A stretch of DNA of 64,000 bases from Virgibacillus aidingensis (GCF_010994035.1 NZ_WIXN01000014.1:41064-105063); one strand, 5' to 3'; positions 17,366 to 27,560 are shown, counted from the first letter of the stretch. Numbers and translations: made by a program. Notes: a model not told the origin generated them from the sequence alone.

Positions 17366-18760
17366 TCAATTTCCTCTGGCTGCGTTTGCCTGCTCTATCG
17401 CATGATTAAATTGTTCAACTGCTGTATTATAGGCCTCATCAACATCTCCGCCATTATATACCGATTCAAGTGCAGTTTCCATAATTTTACGGCCTTCAGG
17501 GATCATATCCATTAATGCCCCTTGTGTTGCGTAGGATGACGTGGTCGCCTGTAATTGATCCACTGTTACCTGCAGCTGAGGCATTTCTTCATATGCATCT
17601 ATTACCACTTGTTCCTCATAGGCGTCAGGATTAATTGCAAAATAACCGGTTCCCACATGCCATTCTGCCTGTACCTCGGGGGTTTGCAGGTATTTCATGA
17701 AATCCCAGGCAGCATCTGTTTCCGCCTCCGGTTTTCCATCGATCATCCAAAGACTTGCTCCGCCGATGACTACACCGGCACGTTCTTTACCTTCAGGGTG
17801 CGGCAAGAATGCAATGCCCACTTCAAATGGTGCATTATCGATGACATCTCTTGAGTTTGCCGAAGACTGTAAGAACATGGATACATCGCCAGCCAGGAAT
17901 CCGGCTAACATGTTATCACCGTTCGTACCATAGTTTGCAAATGTTCCATCATTAACCATATTTTCAACCCAATTAAAGATTGATTTTCCTTCCTCTTCCG
18001 ACCAGCCAATTTCAGAAGGTGTATCTGAGCGCCCATTATCATTATTTAGTAATAATGCACCTTGGTTTGCGAGCAGCTGTTCATATAACCAGCCATACGC
18101 CTGAAGTGCAAAACCCTGCATATCCGGATTTGATTCCACAATCGCTTTACTGGCTTCCTCTACTTCTGCAAAAGTTTCCGGTGGAGCTTCGGGATCTAAA
18201 CCTGCCTCTTCAAAGGCATCTTTATTGTAATACATGACAGGCGTAGAAGAGTTAAATGGCATAGAATAAAAGGTACCATCTAATGAATAGTAGTTAATAA
18301 TATTCTCTTCCAAACCGCTCATGTCATACCCATCTGCATCGATAAATTCCTGAATCGGCACAATGCTTCCGCTATTGATCATCGACATTGTCCCAATTTC
18401 AAAAGTTTGAATAATCGTTGGCGCACTGTCTGTACCAGCAACACTATTGAATTTTGTCAATGCTTCATCATACGATCCTTGATATTCTGCATTCACTTGT
18501 ACTTCCTCCTGAGAATCGTTATAACTGTCAACAATCGCGTTCAGCGCTTCCTGTCCGGCTCCTCCCATGGAATGCCAGAACGTAACAACTTGTTTCTCAT
18601 TACTGTCACCGGATTCTTCCCCGCTCGCAGTTTCAGTCGCTGCGGCTTCCGTTTCTCCTTCAGCACCTGCATCATCTGTACTCTCACCTGAACTGTCTGA
18701 ACCACATGCAGCAATGAATAATAGAATACCTAACATTATTATCGGGAATATTTTTTTCAT
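17366..18760 (-). CDS. ugpB: sn-glycerol-3-phosphate ABC transporter, binding lipoprotein
   Basis: A 464-residue family 1 solute-binding protein. A signal peptide ends in the lipobox FIAAC, so it is tethered outside the membrane, followed by a Ser/Glu/Ala-rich linker. The core shows VVTFWHSMGGAGQEAL, SSTPVMYYNKDAFEEAGLDP and WDFMKYLQTPEVQAEWH, typical of UgpB. The ATG at 18760 is selected because AAAAGGAGTG lies nine bases upstream; the open frame extends 24 codons further without a ribosome site. Substrate assignment rests on linkage to ugpQ and the PhoP-like boxes. Confidence 0.88.
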   Translation of the reverse strand: MKKIFPIIMLGILLFIAACGSDSSGESTDDAGAEGETEAAATETASGEESGDSNEKQVVTFWHSMGGAGQEALNAIVDSYNDSQEEVQVNAEYQGSYDEALTKFNSVAGTDSAPTIIQTFEIGTMSMINSGSIVPIQEFIDADGYDMSGLEENIINYYSLDGTFYSMPFNSSTPVMYYNKDAFEEAGLDPEAPPETFAEVEEASKAIVESNPDMQGFALQAYGWLYEQLLANQGALLLNNDNGRSDTPSEIGWSEEEGKSIFNWVENMVNDGTFANYGTNGDNMLAGFLAGDVSMFLQSSANSRDVIDNAPFEVGIAFLPHPEGKERAGVVIGGASLWMIDGKPEAETDAAWDFMKYLQTPEVQAEWHVGTGYFAINPDAYEEQVVIDAYEEMPQLQVTVDQLQATTSSYATQGALMDMIPEGRKIMETALESVYNGGDVDEAYNTAVEQFNHAIEQANAARGN

Positions 18761-18845
18761 ACTTCTGGACACTCCTTTTTTATAAAATATAGTTACATTT
18801 GCTTTCCGCCGGAACAACGCACATTTGCTCACTTTTTATCCCTGT

Positions 18846-19661
18846 CTATTTTAATGCCCCTTCCGTCAATCCTTTTTGTAATTTACTTTGACCCAGGAAT
18901 AATAAAATCAATGTTGGGATGACAACTATGATAGCACCAGCCATAATCACCCCCCAGTCATTTAACTGTTCCTGTGTCTGTAACTGCTTTAATCCAATTT
19001 GTACGGTACGAACACTATCATTTGTGGTTGATAATAATGGCCACAAATACATATTCCAGGAAGTCAAAAACCCGTAAACACCCAATGTCACCAAACTCGT
19101 TCTTGCAACAGGCAGAACGACCGTTAAGTAGAATTTAAAATCTCCCATGCCTGCTATCTGACTTGCTTCTCTTAATTCCTTTGGGATCTGTTTAAAGTTT
19201 TGCCTCAATAAGAACGTACCAAATGCCATTGCAAAAAAAGGAACGGTTAACCCGGGATATGTATCAATCCAGCCTAAGTCCCGAATGATATGGAAGTTTG
19301 GAATGATGGAAGCTTCAAAAGGAACCATCATGGTTGCGATAAAGACATAGAAAAGTAAATCTCTTCCTTTAAACTCCAAAAATACAAAGGCATATGCTGC
19401 CAAGCTGGATAAAATTAATTGTCCCAGCATAATTACAATGGAAACAACAAGACTATTAAACAAGTATTTGAGTAAAGGAAACTGATTAAATGCTTTCACA
19501 TAATTATCCAATGTCAATGAAGAAGGTAAGCTTCCGGTCATAATATCCTGATTTGTCATAAAGCTCATAACAAATGCCATCAAAGTCGGCGAAAACACAA
19601 GCATACTTGAGATGATTAACAACAGATAGAAAATGATTTTTCTGGTGATTGGAATGGTCAT
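18846..19661 (-). CDS. ugpE: Glycerol-3-phosphate ABC transporter permease
   Basis: A 271-residue MalG-type permease with six membrane helices. The cytoplasmic coupling motif EAASQIAGMGDF-like sequence reads REASQIAGMGDFKFYLTVVLPVA. Its start overlaps the ugpA stop by four bases (ATGA), so the two are translationally coupled. Confidence 0.9.
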   Translation of the reverse strand: MTIPITRKIIFYLLLIISSMLVFSPTLMAFVMSFMTNQDIMTGSLPSSLTLDNYVKAFNQFPLLKYLFNSLVVSIVIMLGQLILSSLAAYAFVFLEFKGRDLLFYVFIATMMVPFEASIIPNFHIIRDLGWIDTYPGLTVPFFAMAFGTFLLRQNFKQIPKELREASQIAGMGDFKFYLTVVLPVARTSLVTLGVYGFLTSWNMYLWPLLSTTNDSVRTVQIGLKQLQTQEQLNDWGVIMAGAIIVVIPTLILLFLGQSKLQKGLTEGALK

Positions 19662-20602
19662 TGATAATGAACTCTCCTTTCACCAATTTTAAATTGCAAA
19701 AATGTCATGATAAGAATAATGATAAACAATAAGACAGCCTGCGCACTTGCAGAACCAAATTGATAATTAACAAACGCCTCCCGGTAAATAGAATAGACAA
19801 TAAGATTGGTTGCATTCACCGGGCCGCCCTGTGTTAATATATCGATCTGGCCAAATGTTTGAAAGGCATTAATAATGGTGACCGTTATAACAAAAAACAG
19901 TGACGGTGAAAGCATGGGAATAGTTATTCTTCTTAGTTTGTAAAAATAACCTGCCCCATCAATGTCTGCACTTTCATATAAATAGGAGTCAATCGATTGT
20001 AAACCACCTAATAAAATGAGAAAGGTAAAACCAAGATTCATCCAGATGGTTGTAATCGATACGGCTATCAAGGCCCATGCCGGGTCCGTAAGCCAGCCTA
20101 CTCCGTCAATACCAGCCGCCTCGAGCAGCATATTCAGTAAACCTATAGAAGGATGAAATAAATACAGCCAGAAAACAGACGCAGCGGCAACAGATATCCC
20201 CATGGTGGAGGAGTAAAGGGTACGGAAAAGGCCAATCCCTCTTAACTTTTCATTAGCAATAACAGCTAAAAATAATGCAATAATAATGGTTACTGGAACA
20301 GTGTATAGTACAAATAAAAATGTTGACTTTATGCTTTGCAGGAATACCGGTGAACTAAACAGGTTCACGTAGTTTTCCCAATTGACAAAAACGGTGGTAT
20401 TTCCGGCAGCATCTGTTAGAAAAAAACTTAAATAGATCGTGCGGACGAGCGGATAGAAAAGAAACACGCCAAATAGAACAATGGATGGCAATAAAAACAG
20501 CATACCTTTGAAAAAGTTCTTTATCCTCTGTTTCCTTTTCACCTTATCAAAATGAATTTGGCTGCCTGCGGTTGCCGGAATAGCTGTACTATGCATACTC
20601 AT
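19658..20602 (-). CDS. ugpA: Glycerol-3-phosphate ABC transporter permease
   Basis: A 314-residue MalF-type permease: an N-terminal cytosolic arm rich in basic residues (KVKRKQRIKNF) and six membrane helices. The coupling loop is YESADIDGAGYFYKLRRITIP. It overlaps both neighbours by four bases (ATGA), as in a tight operon. Confidence 0.9.
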   Translation of the reverse strand: MSMHSTAIPATAGSQIHFDKVKRKQRIKNFFKGMLFLLPSIVLFGVFLFYPLVRTIYLSFFLTDAAGNTTVFVNWENYVNLFSSPVFLQSIKSTFLFVLYTVPVTIIIALFLAVIANEKLRGIGLFRTLYSSTMGISVAAASVFWLYLFHPSIGLLNMLLEAAGIDGVGWLTDPAWALIAVSITTIWMNLGFTFLILLGGLQSIDSYLYESADIDGAGYFYKLRRITIPMLSPSLFFVITVTIINAFQTFGQIDILTQGGPVNATNLIVYSIYREAFVNYQFGSASAQAVLLFIIILIMTFLQFKIGERRVHYQ

Positions 20603-21714
20603 ATGGACACAACCTCTTGTTCCTTCACGAAGTTTGCAGACTTGATCAATAACCCTGTATTTGAATCAAAAAAGCAAAAATTTCCACTATCAATATGTAC
20701 AGGAACCATTTCCCCTACTTGCACATCCCATTGCCCCAGCCATTTAGCCATCCATAATGTGGATCCGACATCAAATGCAATTAAGGTTTCATTCCCAAGC
20801 TGTTCGACATTCACTGCTTCTAAATGATGTGTTGTATTTTCAGCTGTTCCGGGTAAAAGATGTTCTGCTCTAATGCCTACCGTCAAATCAATGTTTCCTG
20901 GAATATCATCCATATCAGGGCCCTGCGCAATACGAAGTGTATCTTCTATAACTAATTGGTTTTGATTCATGGAATAAACGGCTTTCCCCATGTTCATTTT
21001 TGGAGAGCCAATAAATGAGGCAACAAATAAATTCTCCGGTTCATTATAAAGCGTAATTGGTTTGCCGACCTGCTGAATTTTTCCGTCATTAAGCACCATA
21101 ATACGGTCACCCATAGTCATGGCCTCCACCTGATCATGGGTAACATATACCATTGTCAGCCCTAATCTTTTTTGCAGACGGCGAATCTCAATCCGCATTT
21201 GCGCACGAAGCTTTGCATCTAAATTAGAAAGTGGTTCGTCCATTAAACAAAGGGGTGCCTCGCTCACAACAGATCTGGCCAATGCCACCCGCTGTTTTTG
21301 TCCGCCTGAAAGCTCTTTTGGCTTTCTGTTTAACAGTTCACTCAGTCCCATCATTTCAGCAGTCTCTGCCAATCTTTTTTGCTGCTCTTTTTTATTTACT
21401 TTTTTTGCACCTAGACCAAACAGAATATTTTGCTCTACCGATAAATGCGGATACAACGCATAATTTTGAAAAACCATTGAAAGGTTTCTATCTTTTGGCG
21501 GCAGGTGATTTACAATCTTATCGCTAATTTTTAACGTACCGGATGTAATATCTTCCAAACCTGCGATCATGCGAAGCAGCGTACTTTTTCCGGACCCGGA
21601 AGGACCAACCAGTACAAAAAATTCTCCCTCTTCAATGGACAGATTAATTTCATCCAATACGTTTTTTTGTTTATCGTATGACTTTGAAATATCTATCAAA
21701 TCAATTTGCCCCAT
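20599..21714 (-). CDS. ugpC: Glycerol-3-phosphate ABC transporter ATPase
   Basis: A 371-residue MalK/UgpC-type ATPase. Walker A is GPSGSGKST, the Q-loop region is MVFQNYALYPH, the signature is LSGGQKQR, Walker B is LCLMDEPLSNLD and the H-loop is VTHDQ. A C-terminal TOBE/regulatory domain starts near residue 240. ATG 21714 is used because AAGGGGTGG lies just upstream; a GTG three codons earlier falls in that site. It is first in the operon, so the complete order is ugpC-ugpA-ugpE-ugpB-ugpQ. Confidence 0.92.
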   Translation of the reverse strand: MGQIDLIDISKSYDKQKNVLDEINLSIEEGEFFVLVGPSGSGKSTLLRMIAGLEDITSGTLKISDKIVNHLPPKDRNLSMVFQNYALYPHLSVEQNILFGLGAKKVNKKEQQKRLAETAEMMGLSELLNRKPKELSGGQKQRVALARSVVSEAPLCLMDEPLSNLDAKLRAQMRIEIRRLQKRLGLTMVYVTHDQVEAMTMGDRIMVLNDGKIQQVGKPITLYNEPENLFVASFIGSPKMNMGKAVYSMNQNQLVIEDTLRIAQGPDMDDIPGNIDLTVGIRAEHLLPGTAENTTHHLEAVNVEQLGNETLIAFDVGSTLWMAKWLGQWDVQVGEMVPVHIDSGNFCFFDSNTGLLIKSANFVKEQEVVSI

Positions 21715-21814
21715 ATGCCCCACCCCTTTTCTTTAGATTTCCTATTTAGTATTTAAACATAATAATTTAGCAGGAAGTCATTATTTACCGCATTATTACA
21801 AAAAGCATACAAAG

Positions 21815-21840
21815 AGTTAAAAAAGTTAATATTGTGTTAA
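21815..21840 (-). promoter_or_regulatory. PhoP-box-like direct repeats upstream of ugpC
   Basis: Read on the minus strand, TTAACA, TTAACT and TTAACT occur with start spacings of 11 and 9 bases. This fits the B. subtilis PhoP box (TTAACA-like hexamers with about 11-bp period). They lie 100-125 bases before the ugpC start. The inference is phosphate-starvation control, in line with the operon's role. Confidence 0.55.
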
Positions 21841-21883
21841 TATTTTTTCGGCTTGATTGTTGCCAGACTTTATTAATACAAAT

Positions 21884-21953
21884 AAAAAAAGCATCTGAAA
21901 GACAGGATGGAAAAGGAATCCAGCCTTTTCCAACAATCTCTCAGACGCTTTTT
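21884..21953 (-). terminator. Terminator of dus
   Basis: On the minus strand GCGTCTGAGAGA pairs with TCTTTCAGATGC. An inner GGAAAAGG/CCTTTTCC stem lies inside it, and TTTTTTT follows. Confidence 0.8.
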
Positions 21954-22008
21954 GGGATCGGGGCATGATCAAAAATACCTCCACGGTACTCCCGCCTACT
22001 ATTCTCCG

Positions 22009-22980
22009 TTAAACTTTAATACGCTTTTGTTCAAAAATATCGAGCAATGTACGCACTTCATCGGTTGACTCAGTGCTCATCAATTGATTTCTTAATTCGC
22101 TCGCTCCACGGAAATCCCTGACATATATTTTAAAGAAGCGGCGAAGTGGTCTGAATGGACGCGGTTCTGATTTTGAATATTTATCAAAAAGATCCAGATG
22201 CAGCCTTAAAAGATCAAGCAATTCCTCACTGGTATGATCTTTCGGCTCTTTTTCAAAAGCAAATGGGTTTTTAAAAATACCGCGCCCAATCATCACACCA
22301 TCCACACCGTATCGCTGAACGAGCTCCAGCCCGGTGCTGCGGTCAGGTATATCACCGTTAATTGTCAGCAGTGTCCTCGGTGCCACTTCATCACGAAGCT
22401 TCTTAATCTCCGGGATGAGTTCCCAGTGCGCATCTACTTTGCTCATTTCCTTTTTTGTGCGCAGATGAATGGATAGATTGACAATATCCTGTTTCAATAT
22501 GTGTGTCAGCCAATCACGCCACTCATCCAACTTTGTGTAACCCAGCCTTGTTTTCACACTAACTGGCAAACCTCCCGCTTTTGCTGCATCTATCAGCGCT
22601 GCTGCAACATCCGGACGGCGGATCAGGCCACAGCCTTTTCCTTTGGCCGCCACATTCGGTACAGGACAGCCCATATTAATATCCACCCCGCTAAAACCTT
22701 GTTCGGCCATACCAATACTCATTTGCCGAAAGTATTCAGGCTTGTCCCCCCATATATGGGCTACCATTGGCTGTTCATCCTCTGTAAAGGTCAAACGGCC
22801 GCGTACACTTTGGATTCCCTCAGGATGACAATAGCTCTCCGTATTCGTAAACTCTGTAAAAAACACATCAGGCCTGGCTGCTTCACTCACCACATGACGA
22901 AATACAACATCTGTCACATCTTCCATTGGTGCCAGTATAAAAAACGGCCGTGGTAAATCACGCCAGAAATTATCTATCAT
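22009..22980 (-). CDS. dus: tRNA-dihydrouridine synthase
   Basis: A 323-residue FMN-dependent TIM-barrel enzyme that reduces uridines in tRNA D-loops. The entry motif is [15 protein letters not shown], followed by NMGCPVPN, and the catalytic cysteine is likely Cys117 in [17 protein letters not shown] and [12 protein letters not shown] supply FMN phosphate and RNA contacts. GAGAGGAA precedes the ATG. It is a single-gene unit flanked by terminators. Which position it modifies (DusB-like or otherwise) cannot be told from sequence. Confidence 0.92.
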   Translation of the reverse strand: MIDNFWRDLPRPFFILAPMEDVTDVVFRHVVSEAARPDVFFTEFTNTESYCHPEGIQSVRGRLTFTEDEQPMVAHIWGDKPEYFRQMSIGMAEQGFSGVDINMGCPVPNVAAKGKGCGLIRRPDVAAALIDAAKAGGLPVSVKTRLGYTKLDEWRDWLTHILKQDIVNLSIHLRTKKEMSKVDAHWELIPEIKKLRDEVAPRTLLTINGDIPDRSTGLELVQRYGVDGVMIGRGIFKNPFAFEKEPKDHTSEELLDLLRLHLDLFDKYSKSEPRPFRPLRRFFKIYVRDFRGASELRNQLMSTESTDEVRTLLDIFEQKRIKV

Positions 22981-23031
22981 TGTAATTCAATTCCTCTCAT
23001 TTGCGGATAACCTTATCCTAACTTTATGCAT

Positions 23032-23080
23032 AAAAAAACTCGCATTCGCTCATCTTTTGGTAAATGCGCCAGTTTTTTAT
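23032..23080. terminator. Hairpin in the dus upstream region
   Basis: ACTCGCATT and AATGCGCCAGT form a stem with A/T runs on both sides (AAAAAAA and TTTTTTAT), a likely bidirectional terminator. The remainder of the 22981-23325 gap shows no gene. Confidence 0.55.
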
Positions 23081-23325
23081 TTTTATACTTCATGTAAAAA
23101 ATGAAAGCAGGAAAGTGCCTGCTTCCTTTATACTTATACCATGAATAAGCATTTTTTATCAAAGGATAGAAAATTCAAAATCATTATTTTCCATAGTCTG
23201 CTCCTTTATTTATTAAAAATTAAATTACATATTGGTCCTTTCCACATCGGCACATTTATCTAGTTCTTTGCCAGCAACTCTTAACTCTGCAATTAACCTA
23301 ACTAAACCACTAATAACGTTTGGTT

Positions 23326-23643
23326 TTATGGCATTTCATCCTCATTTATGAATTTATATTCTACTGTATAGGTACCTTTGGAGAGTACTTTTAAGAGTGT
23401 GCCTTGCTCTAGTCTCGTACTGGCGGTAAATACGACTCGTTTCGTCTCTCCGCTTTCGGTGACACCTTGCTCCCTATATTTATATCTTCCGTTATCATCT
23501 GTTGGTTCATCTTGAACTTCAACATATACATATTCCTGATCAATCAATGGATTAAAACGATCGAATGTTTCGCGAAATCCGAGGTACAGGCTAGCAATAA
23601 TAACAACTACAACGAGACAAGAAAATAAGATCTTCTTTTTCAT
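23326..23643 (-). CDS. yxeA: YxeA family secreted/membrane-anchored protein
   Basis: A 105-residue DUF1093 protein with an N-terminal membrane segment (about residues 5-22) and a small beta domain (YVYVEVQDEPTDDNGRYKYRE.. VEYKFIN). In B. subtilis yxeA is the last gene after yxdLM, and here it follows the same kind of permease by 15 bp, so the synteny supports the call. Its biochemical role is unknown. Confidence 0.85.
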   Translation of the reverse strand: MKKKILFSCLVVVVIIASLYLGFRETFDRFNPLIDQEYVYVEVQDEPTDDNGRYKYREQGVTESGETKRVVFTASTRLEQGTLLKVLSKGTYTVEYKFINEDEMP

Positions 23644-23658
23644 AACTTTTCGCCCTTT

Positions 23659-25581
23659 CTATAAAGCCTTTGTAACAATGCTCTTGTAATATCGAATGGT
23701 AACAAAGGTAAACATTAAATAGATGACAATATACACGGCCATACTAATGAAGATTGGAGTAAGCATACTTGCTGCGATAAGAACAGAACCTACGTTAAGG
23801 GCAAAAGCAGCGTGAATCAACCCAATTCCCAGGGGAATTAAATAAACAAAGAGCTGTTTACGAATGATGCCTTTCATTATATCGTTTACTCGAAATCCAA
23901 GCTGCCGCAGTGTAAGATAATATGTTTTTTCTTGTTCAGCCTCTGTCATTTGTTTAAAATACAAAATGCTTCCCGTTGAAAGAATGAACACAAAACCTAA
24001 CAAGCCAGCGATGAAAATGAGCAGCCCGTTGGTTTGAAGAGAGTCCTGGTATGCGGTATAAAAATCCGTTATATACAGATCACTGTCTACATTCGTAAGA
24101 AAGATACCAGAGGCGGTTTCCGATTTTTCATCATCTAATAATTGGAATACCTCGAAGGTCAATATTTCTTTGTCCTCACTCTCCTGAATTCGGTCTCTCA
24201 TTCTCTCGAAAGTTTCCCCAGAAACAAGTAATTGTGAACCATAGAATCTGTAATTCATTACGTTTTCAAGCTTAAAATTAGAAACTGTTAGTCGATTAAC
24301 TTCATCATTTGATGGGAACTCTACGTATTTTGGATATGAAATCTCCATTCCTTCTATTATTGCTCTCGTATTATGATAGATTGCTTCACCATCTTGGGGG
24401 CTCTCAACATCTAATCCTGCATGTGCCATCTGCTCTGCTGAGAAAAGCATAAACGTTCTCTGACGACGATCTGCACTTGGATCCTGCTCTACCCATGCGC
24501 CATCAAATCGTATAGCATCTAATTCATAATGATTGAATTTAATTTGCTCTTCTTCTAACCTGCTTGAAATAATAGCAGCTTCCTCTTCCATATTTTCCAC
24601 TGCAAAATCAAAAGGCATCGCCAACCTCACATCGTTTTCAGTTGAATAGTATAGGGAATAAGAAAGTGAGATCATCGTAATTGTCATCGCAGACAATACT
24701 GTGATTATGGTTAAGGAATTGGCGTGATCTTTCATTCTGTGCATTAAAGGTGCTACTGACAGGCTATTATACAAGCCGAGATGTCCATTTTGCTTTTTTC
24801 GAAAAATATATAAAATCCAGCTGATTGTCGTATGAAAGACCAGATAGGTTCCGAGTATCGTACTAGCGAGAACGAATAACATAAGGAACATCAGTGCATC
24901 TGCATTGTCTATAATCAAGGTTGACACATAATATCCAAACCCTATTAAACTTAACCCTGCTAACCCTAAAATGCCTGAAACGATACTTGGACGTTTGACA
25001 AAGTAATCAGTCCGATTATTTGCTTGAAACAATTGAAGCAGGCTACTGCGATACACCGTCCATATAATTTGCAAGGATGTGACAACAATCAAGCAAGTAA
25101 AAACGGTGATTGTTTGAATGACTGCTTGGCTTGAGAATGTTAAGCCAACCATAACCTCAATATCTATCAGGTTCATAAACAATATGAGAAAGAGTCGCGA
25201 GAGCAAAGCTCCTACTAGCATTCCGATTAATAAAGCTCCCAGACCAAGAATAGTGTACTCCAAAATCAGGACCCGAGCGACCCAAGCCTTAGACAAACCA
25301 ATTAATTGATACAATCCAATTTCTTGACTGCGCCTTCTAATAAAGATGCTCGTCGCATATATCGTAAACACTACAGTAATAAAAATGAGTAATATTCCGG
25401 CAACTTGAAAGGCTGTTGAGAAGTTCGTACTTGTTTTAACCATTTGAACAATGGTTTGGTCATTCTGGAGGGTAGAAAAGATAAAATACAAACTTATACT
25501 GAAAATCATTGCGAAAAAATAGAGATAATACATTTTGATGTTTTTTCGCATGCTACGGATCACTAATTTTCGTGTATTCAT
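23659..25581 (-). CDS. yxdM: BceB/YxdM-type ABC transporter permease
   Basis: A 640-residue FtsX-like permease with about ten membrane helices and a large extracellular domain of about 200 residues between helices 7 and 8 (roughly residues 310-515). This is the arrangement of Bce-type transporters that sense and remove cell-wall-active peptides. It starts two bases after the ATPase stop. The closest named system by gene order is YxdLM, which responds to the cationic peptide LL-37 in B. subtilis; the inducer here is unknown. Confidence 0.88.
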   Translation of the reverse strand: MNTRKLVIRSMRKNIKMYYLYFFAMIFSISLYFIFSTLQNDQTIVQMVKTSTNFSTAFQVAGILLIFITVVFTIYATSIFIRRRSQEIGLYQLIGLSKAWVARVLILEYTILGLGALLIGMLVGALLSRLFLILFMNLIDIEVMVGLTFSSQAVIQTITVFTCLIVVTSLQIIWTVYRSSLLQLFQANNRTDYFVKRPSIVSGILGLAGLSLIGFGYYVSTLIIDNADALMFLMLFVLASTILGTYLVFHTTISWILYIFRKKQNGHLGLYNSLSVAPLMHRMKDHANSLTIITVLSAMTITMISLSYSLYYSTENDVRLAMPFDFAVENMEEEAAIISSRLEEEQIKFNHYELDAIRFDGAWVEQDPSADRRQRTFMLFSAEQMAHAGLDVESPQDGEAIYHNTRAIIEGMEISYPKYVEFPSNDEVNRLTVSNFKLENVMNYRFYGSQLLVSGETFERMRDRIQESEDKEILTFEVFQLLDDEKSETASGIFLTNVDSDLYITDFYTAYQDSLQTNGLLIFIAGLLGFVFILSTGSILYFKQMTEAEQEKTYYLTLRQLGFRVNDIMKGIIRKQLFVYLIPLGIGLIHAAFALNVGSVLIAASMLTPIFISMAVYIVIYLMFTFVTIRYYKSIVTKAL

Positions 25582-25583
25582 TT

Positions 25584-26357
25584 CTAGTCGCCTCCTCCAA
25601 GAACAGCTTGCATATCAAGAATTTCCTTAAAGAAGGATTCTCTCGTTTTTTCTCCACGGTACAATTCAGAAAAGATTCTTCCATCCTTTAAAAAGACCAC
25701 ACGGCTACAATAGCTAGATGCCAGCGGGTCATGAGTAACCATAACTATGGTGACTTGTCTTGCTTGGTTAATCTCATGTAAATTTTTTAATAAATTGGCG
25801 GCTGCCTTTGAATCAAGGGCACCGGTAGGTTCATCAGCAAAAACAATCGAAGGCGAATGAATTAAAGCACGTGCTGCAGAGGTACGTTGCTTTTGACCAC
25901 CTGAAATTTCAGAAGGGTACTTATTAGCTAATTCCTTAATATCTAAAATCTCTGCAATGGCATTAAACTCAGTTTCAGCTTGATGTTTGCTTATTTTTGT
26001 TAAAGAAACAGGCAGCAATATATTTTCTTTTACTGTTAATGGATCAAGCAAATTGTATTCTTGAAAAATAAAGCCTAAATGTTCCCGACGTATATTTGAA
26101 AGCTGGCTATCCCTCATTTTCGAAATCTCGTTGCCTTTTATAGAAACCTGCCCTTCTGTGGGACGGTCAATAGTAGCTAATGTATTTAAAAGAGTTGTCT
26201 TGCCTGAACCTGAAGGTCCCATAATTCCAACAAACTCACCCTCTATCACTCGAAGGTCGATTCCTTGTAACACCTGTTGAGCATTTCCCTTTAAACCAAA
26301 AGATTTACGTAATCCTTCAGCAATTAGAACTGTCTTTGGTGTATTTTGATTTTCCAT
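25584..26357 (-). CDS. yxdL: BceA/YxdL-type ABC transporter ATPase
   Basis: A 257-residue ATPase of the MacB/BceA class: Walker A GPSGSGKTT, signature ISGGQKQR, Walker B IVFADEPTGALD and H-loop VTHDP. ATG 26357 is chosen because GGAGTG lies six bases upstream; a TTG six codons earlier has no ribosome site. It is separated from the kinase gene by a terminator and its own promoter, as usual for Bce modules. Confidence 0.9.
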   Translation of the reverse strand: MENQNTPKTVLIAEGLRKSFGLKGNAQQVLQGIDLRVIEGEFVGIMGPSGSGKTTLLNTLATIDRPTEGQVSIKGNEISKMRDSQLSNIRREHLGFIFQEYNLLDPLTVKENILLPVSLTKISKHQAETEFNAIAEILDIKELANKYPSEISGGQKQRTSAARALIHSPSIVFADEPTGALDSKAAANLLKNLHEINQARQVTIVMVTHDPLASSYCSRVVFLKDGRIFSELYRGEKTRESFFKEILDMQAVLGGGD

Positions 26358-26388
26358 TCCATACACTCCAATCAAGTTGCTTTATAGA

Positions 26389-26463
26389 CAGTATAATTCT
26401 TTTATTTCTCCAGGTCGTAAGTTTTACGTGATAAATTGCGATCCAATGTGATATTTTTGTCAC
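26389..26463 (-). promoter_or_regulatory. Promoter and palindromes upstream of the Bce-type ABC genes
   Basis: A minus-strand -10 candidate (TATACT, within 26389-26396) is preceded at the -35 position by the palindrome CGTAAGTTTTACG (26416-26428). Further upstream lies GTGA-N8-TCAC (26448-26463). The first is a good candidate for binding of the neighbouring response regulator. Confidence 0.5.
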
Positions 26464-26469
26464 TTTGCC

Positions 26470-26504
26470 AAATAAAAAGCAGTCAGGATTGAAATATCCT
26501 AACT
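26470..26504 (-). terminator. Terminator after the histidine kinase gene
   Basis: AGTCAGGAT pairs with ATCCTAACT (one mismatch). The minus strand continues into GCTTTTTATT. Confidence 0.7.
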
Positions 26505-26522
26505 ACTTCATTCATGCCTGTT

Positions 26523-27560
26523 TTATAGTAATGATCGCCTAATGCTTTCAAATGGATTATCACCGGAGAATATCATTAAAATAGTAGTACCTTCTCCCAC
26601 GGTTGAAGCAACTTCAAGTTGAATATGTAACATCTTGCTTATTTTTTTTGCAAGATAAAGTCCCATGCCTGTGGATGAATGCTGTATCCTCCCATTTTCT
26701 CCGGTAAAGCCTTTATCAAATATTCTTGGCAGGTCATGTACTTGAATGCCAGGCCCTTCATCTTTAATTGTTACGATGACAAATTCATTTTCATGGAGGC
26801 CAATGTGAATGAATATATTTCCATCTGTAGGACTGTACTTAATCGCATTCGTTAAAAGCTGTCTAATCACAAACCCGCACCACTTTTTATCAGTGTAAAC
26901 GGTAGATGAAGTGTTCCCCGTCAAATCAATCGATATATTTTTTTCCATGCACCATGTTGATAATTCACGAATCTCTTCTCTTATCAAATCTTGCACATTC
27001 TGTTTTTCGGGGAGTAAGTCTGAGTCTAGGTTAGCTAAACGCGAAATATAAAGTTGTTGGTCGGTCAATAGGTGCATTCTCAACCAGAGCGAATTTAGCC
27101 TCTGAGCTAACTCGTTAGAAGGATAAGCATCCATGATTATCTTCATCGCTGTTAGAGGCGTTTTCAATTCATGAACCCATGATGCAAGATCATTATCGTC
27201 CATTTGTTGGAAGGAAAGATCCTCACGTCGTTTATTTTGCTCAAACTCGTGAATTGTCTGTAAAAGTGTATAAACAATTTTGTCCGGAAAACCGTTATGA
27301 GGGGAAGGTAAGCTTTCAAACCAGTCATCTCCCAGTTCGTTGGAAAGAATAAGCAGGGATTTAAAATAAGAAGTTTCTTTCTTGTATCTAAAAATAAAAA
27401 AAGCAGCACAGATTGTTAGAAACAACACGTTTAAATAAATGATTGAGTGTGAATCCACACGAATGCCCGCATCAAATAGGATTAAAGCGTTAGTGAGCAG
27501 AAGGAGTAACGCAATTAGGCCAATCCAACTCTTTTTATAAACTAGGTAAGAGATAAACAT
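26523..27560 (-). CDS. yxdK: Intramembrane-sensing histidine kinase (BceS/YxdK type)
   Basis: A 345-residue kinase with two membrane helices and almost no extracellular loop (about residues 11-30 and 40-57). This is the hallmark of kinases that take their signal from a Bce-type transporter. The phospho-acceptor is His130 in WVHELKTPLTA. The ATPase domain has QLLTNAIKYSP (N box), DEGPGIQ (G1) and TGMGLYL (G2). It starts 11 bp after the response regulator gene. Confidence 0.9.
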   Translation of the reverse strand: MFISYLVYKKSWIGLIALLLLLTNALILFDAGIRVDSHSIIYLNVLFLTICAAFFIFRYKKETSYFKSLLILSNELGDDWFESLPSPHNGFPDKIVYTLLQTIHEFEQNKRREDLSFQQMDDNDLASWVHELKTPLTAMKIIMDAYPSNELAQRLNSLWLRMHLLTDQQLYISRLANLDSDLLPEKQNVQDLIREEIRELSTWCMEKNISIDLTGNTSSTVYTDKKWCGFVIRQLLTNAIKYSPTDGNIFIHIGLHENEFVIVTIKDEGPGIQVHDLPRIFDKGFTGENGRIQHSSTGMGLYLAKKISKMLHIQLEVASTVGEGTTILMIFSGDNPFESIRRSLL

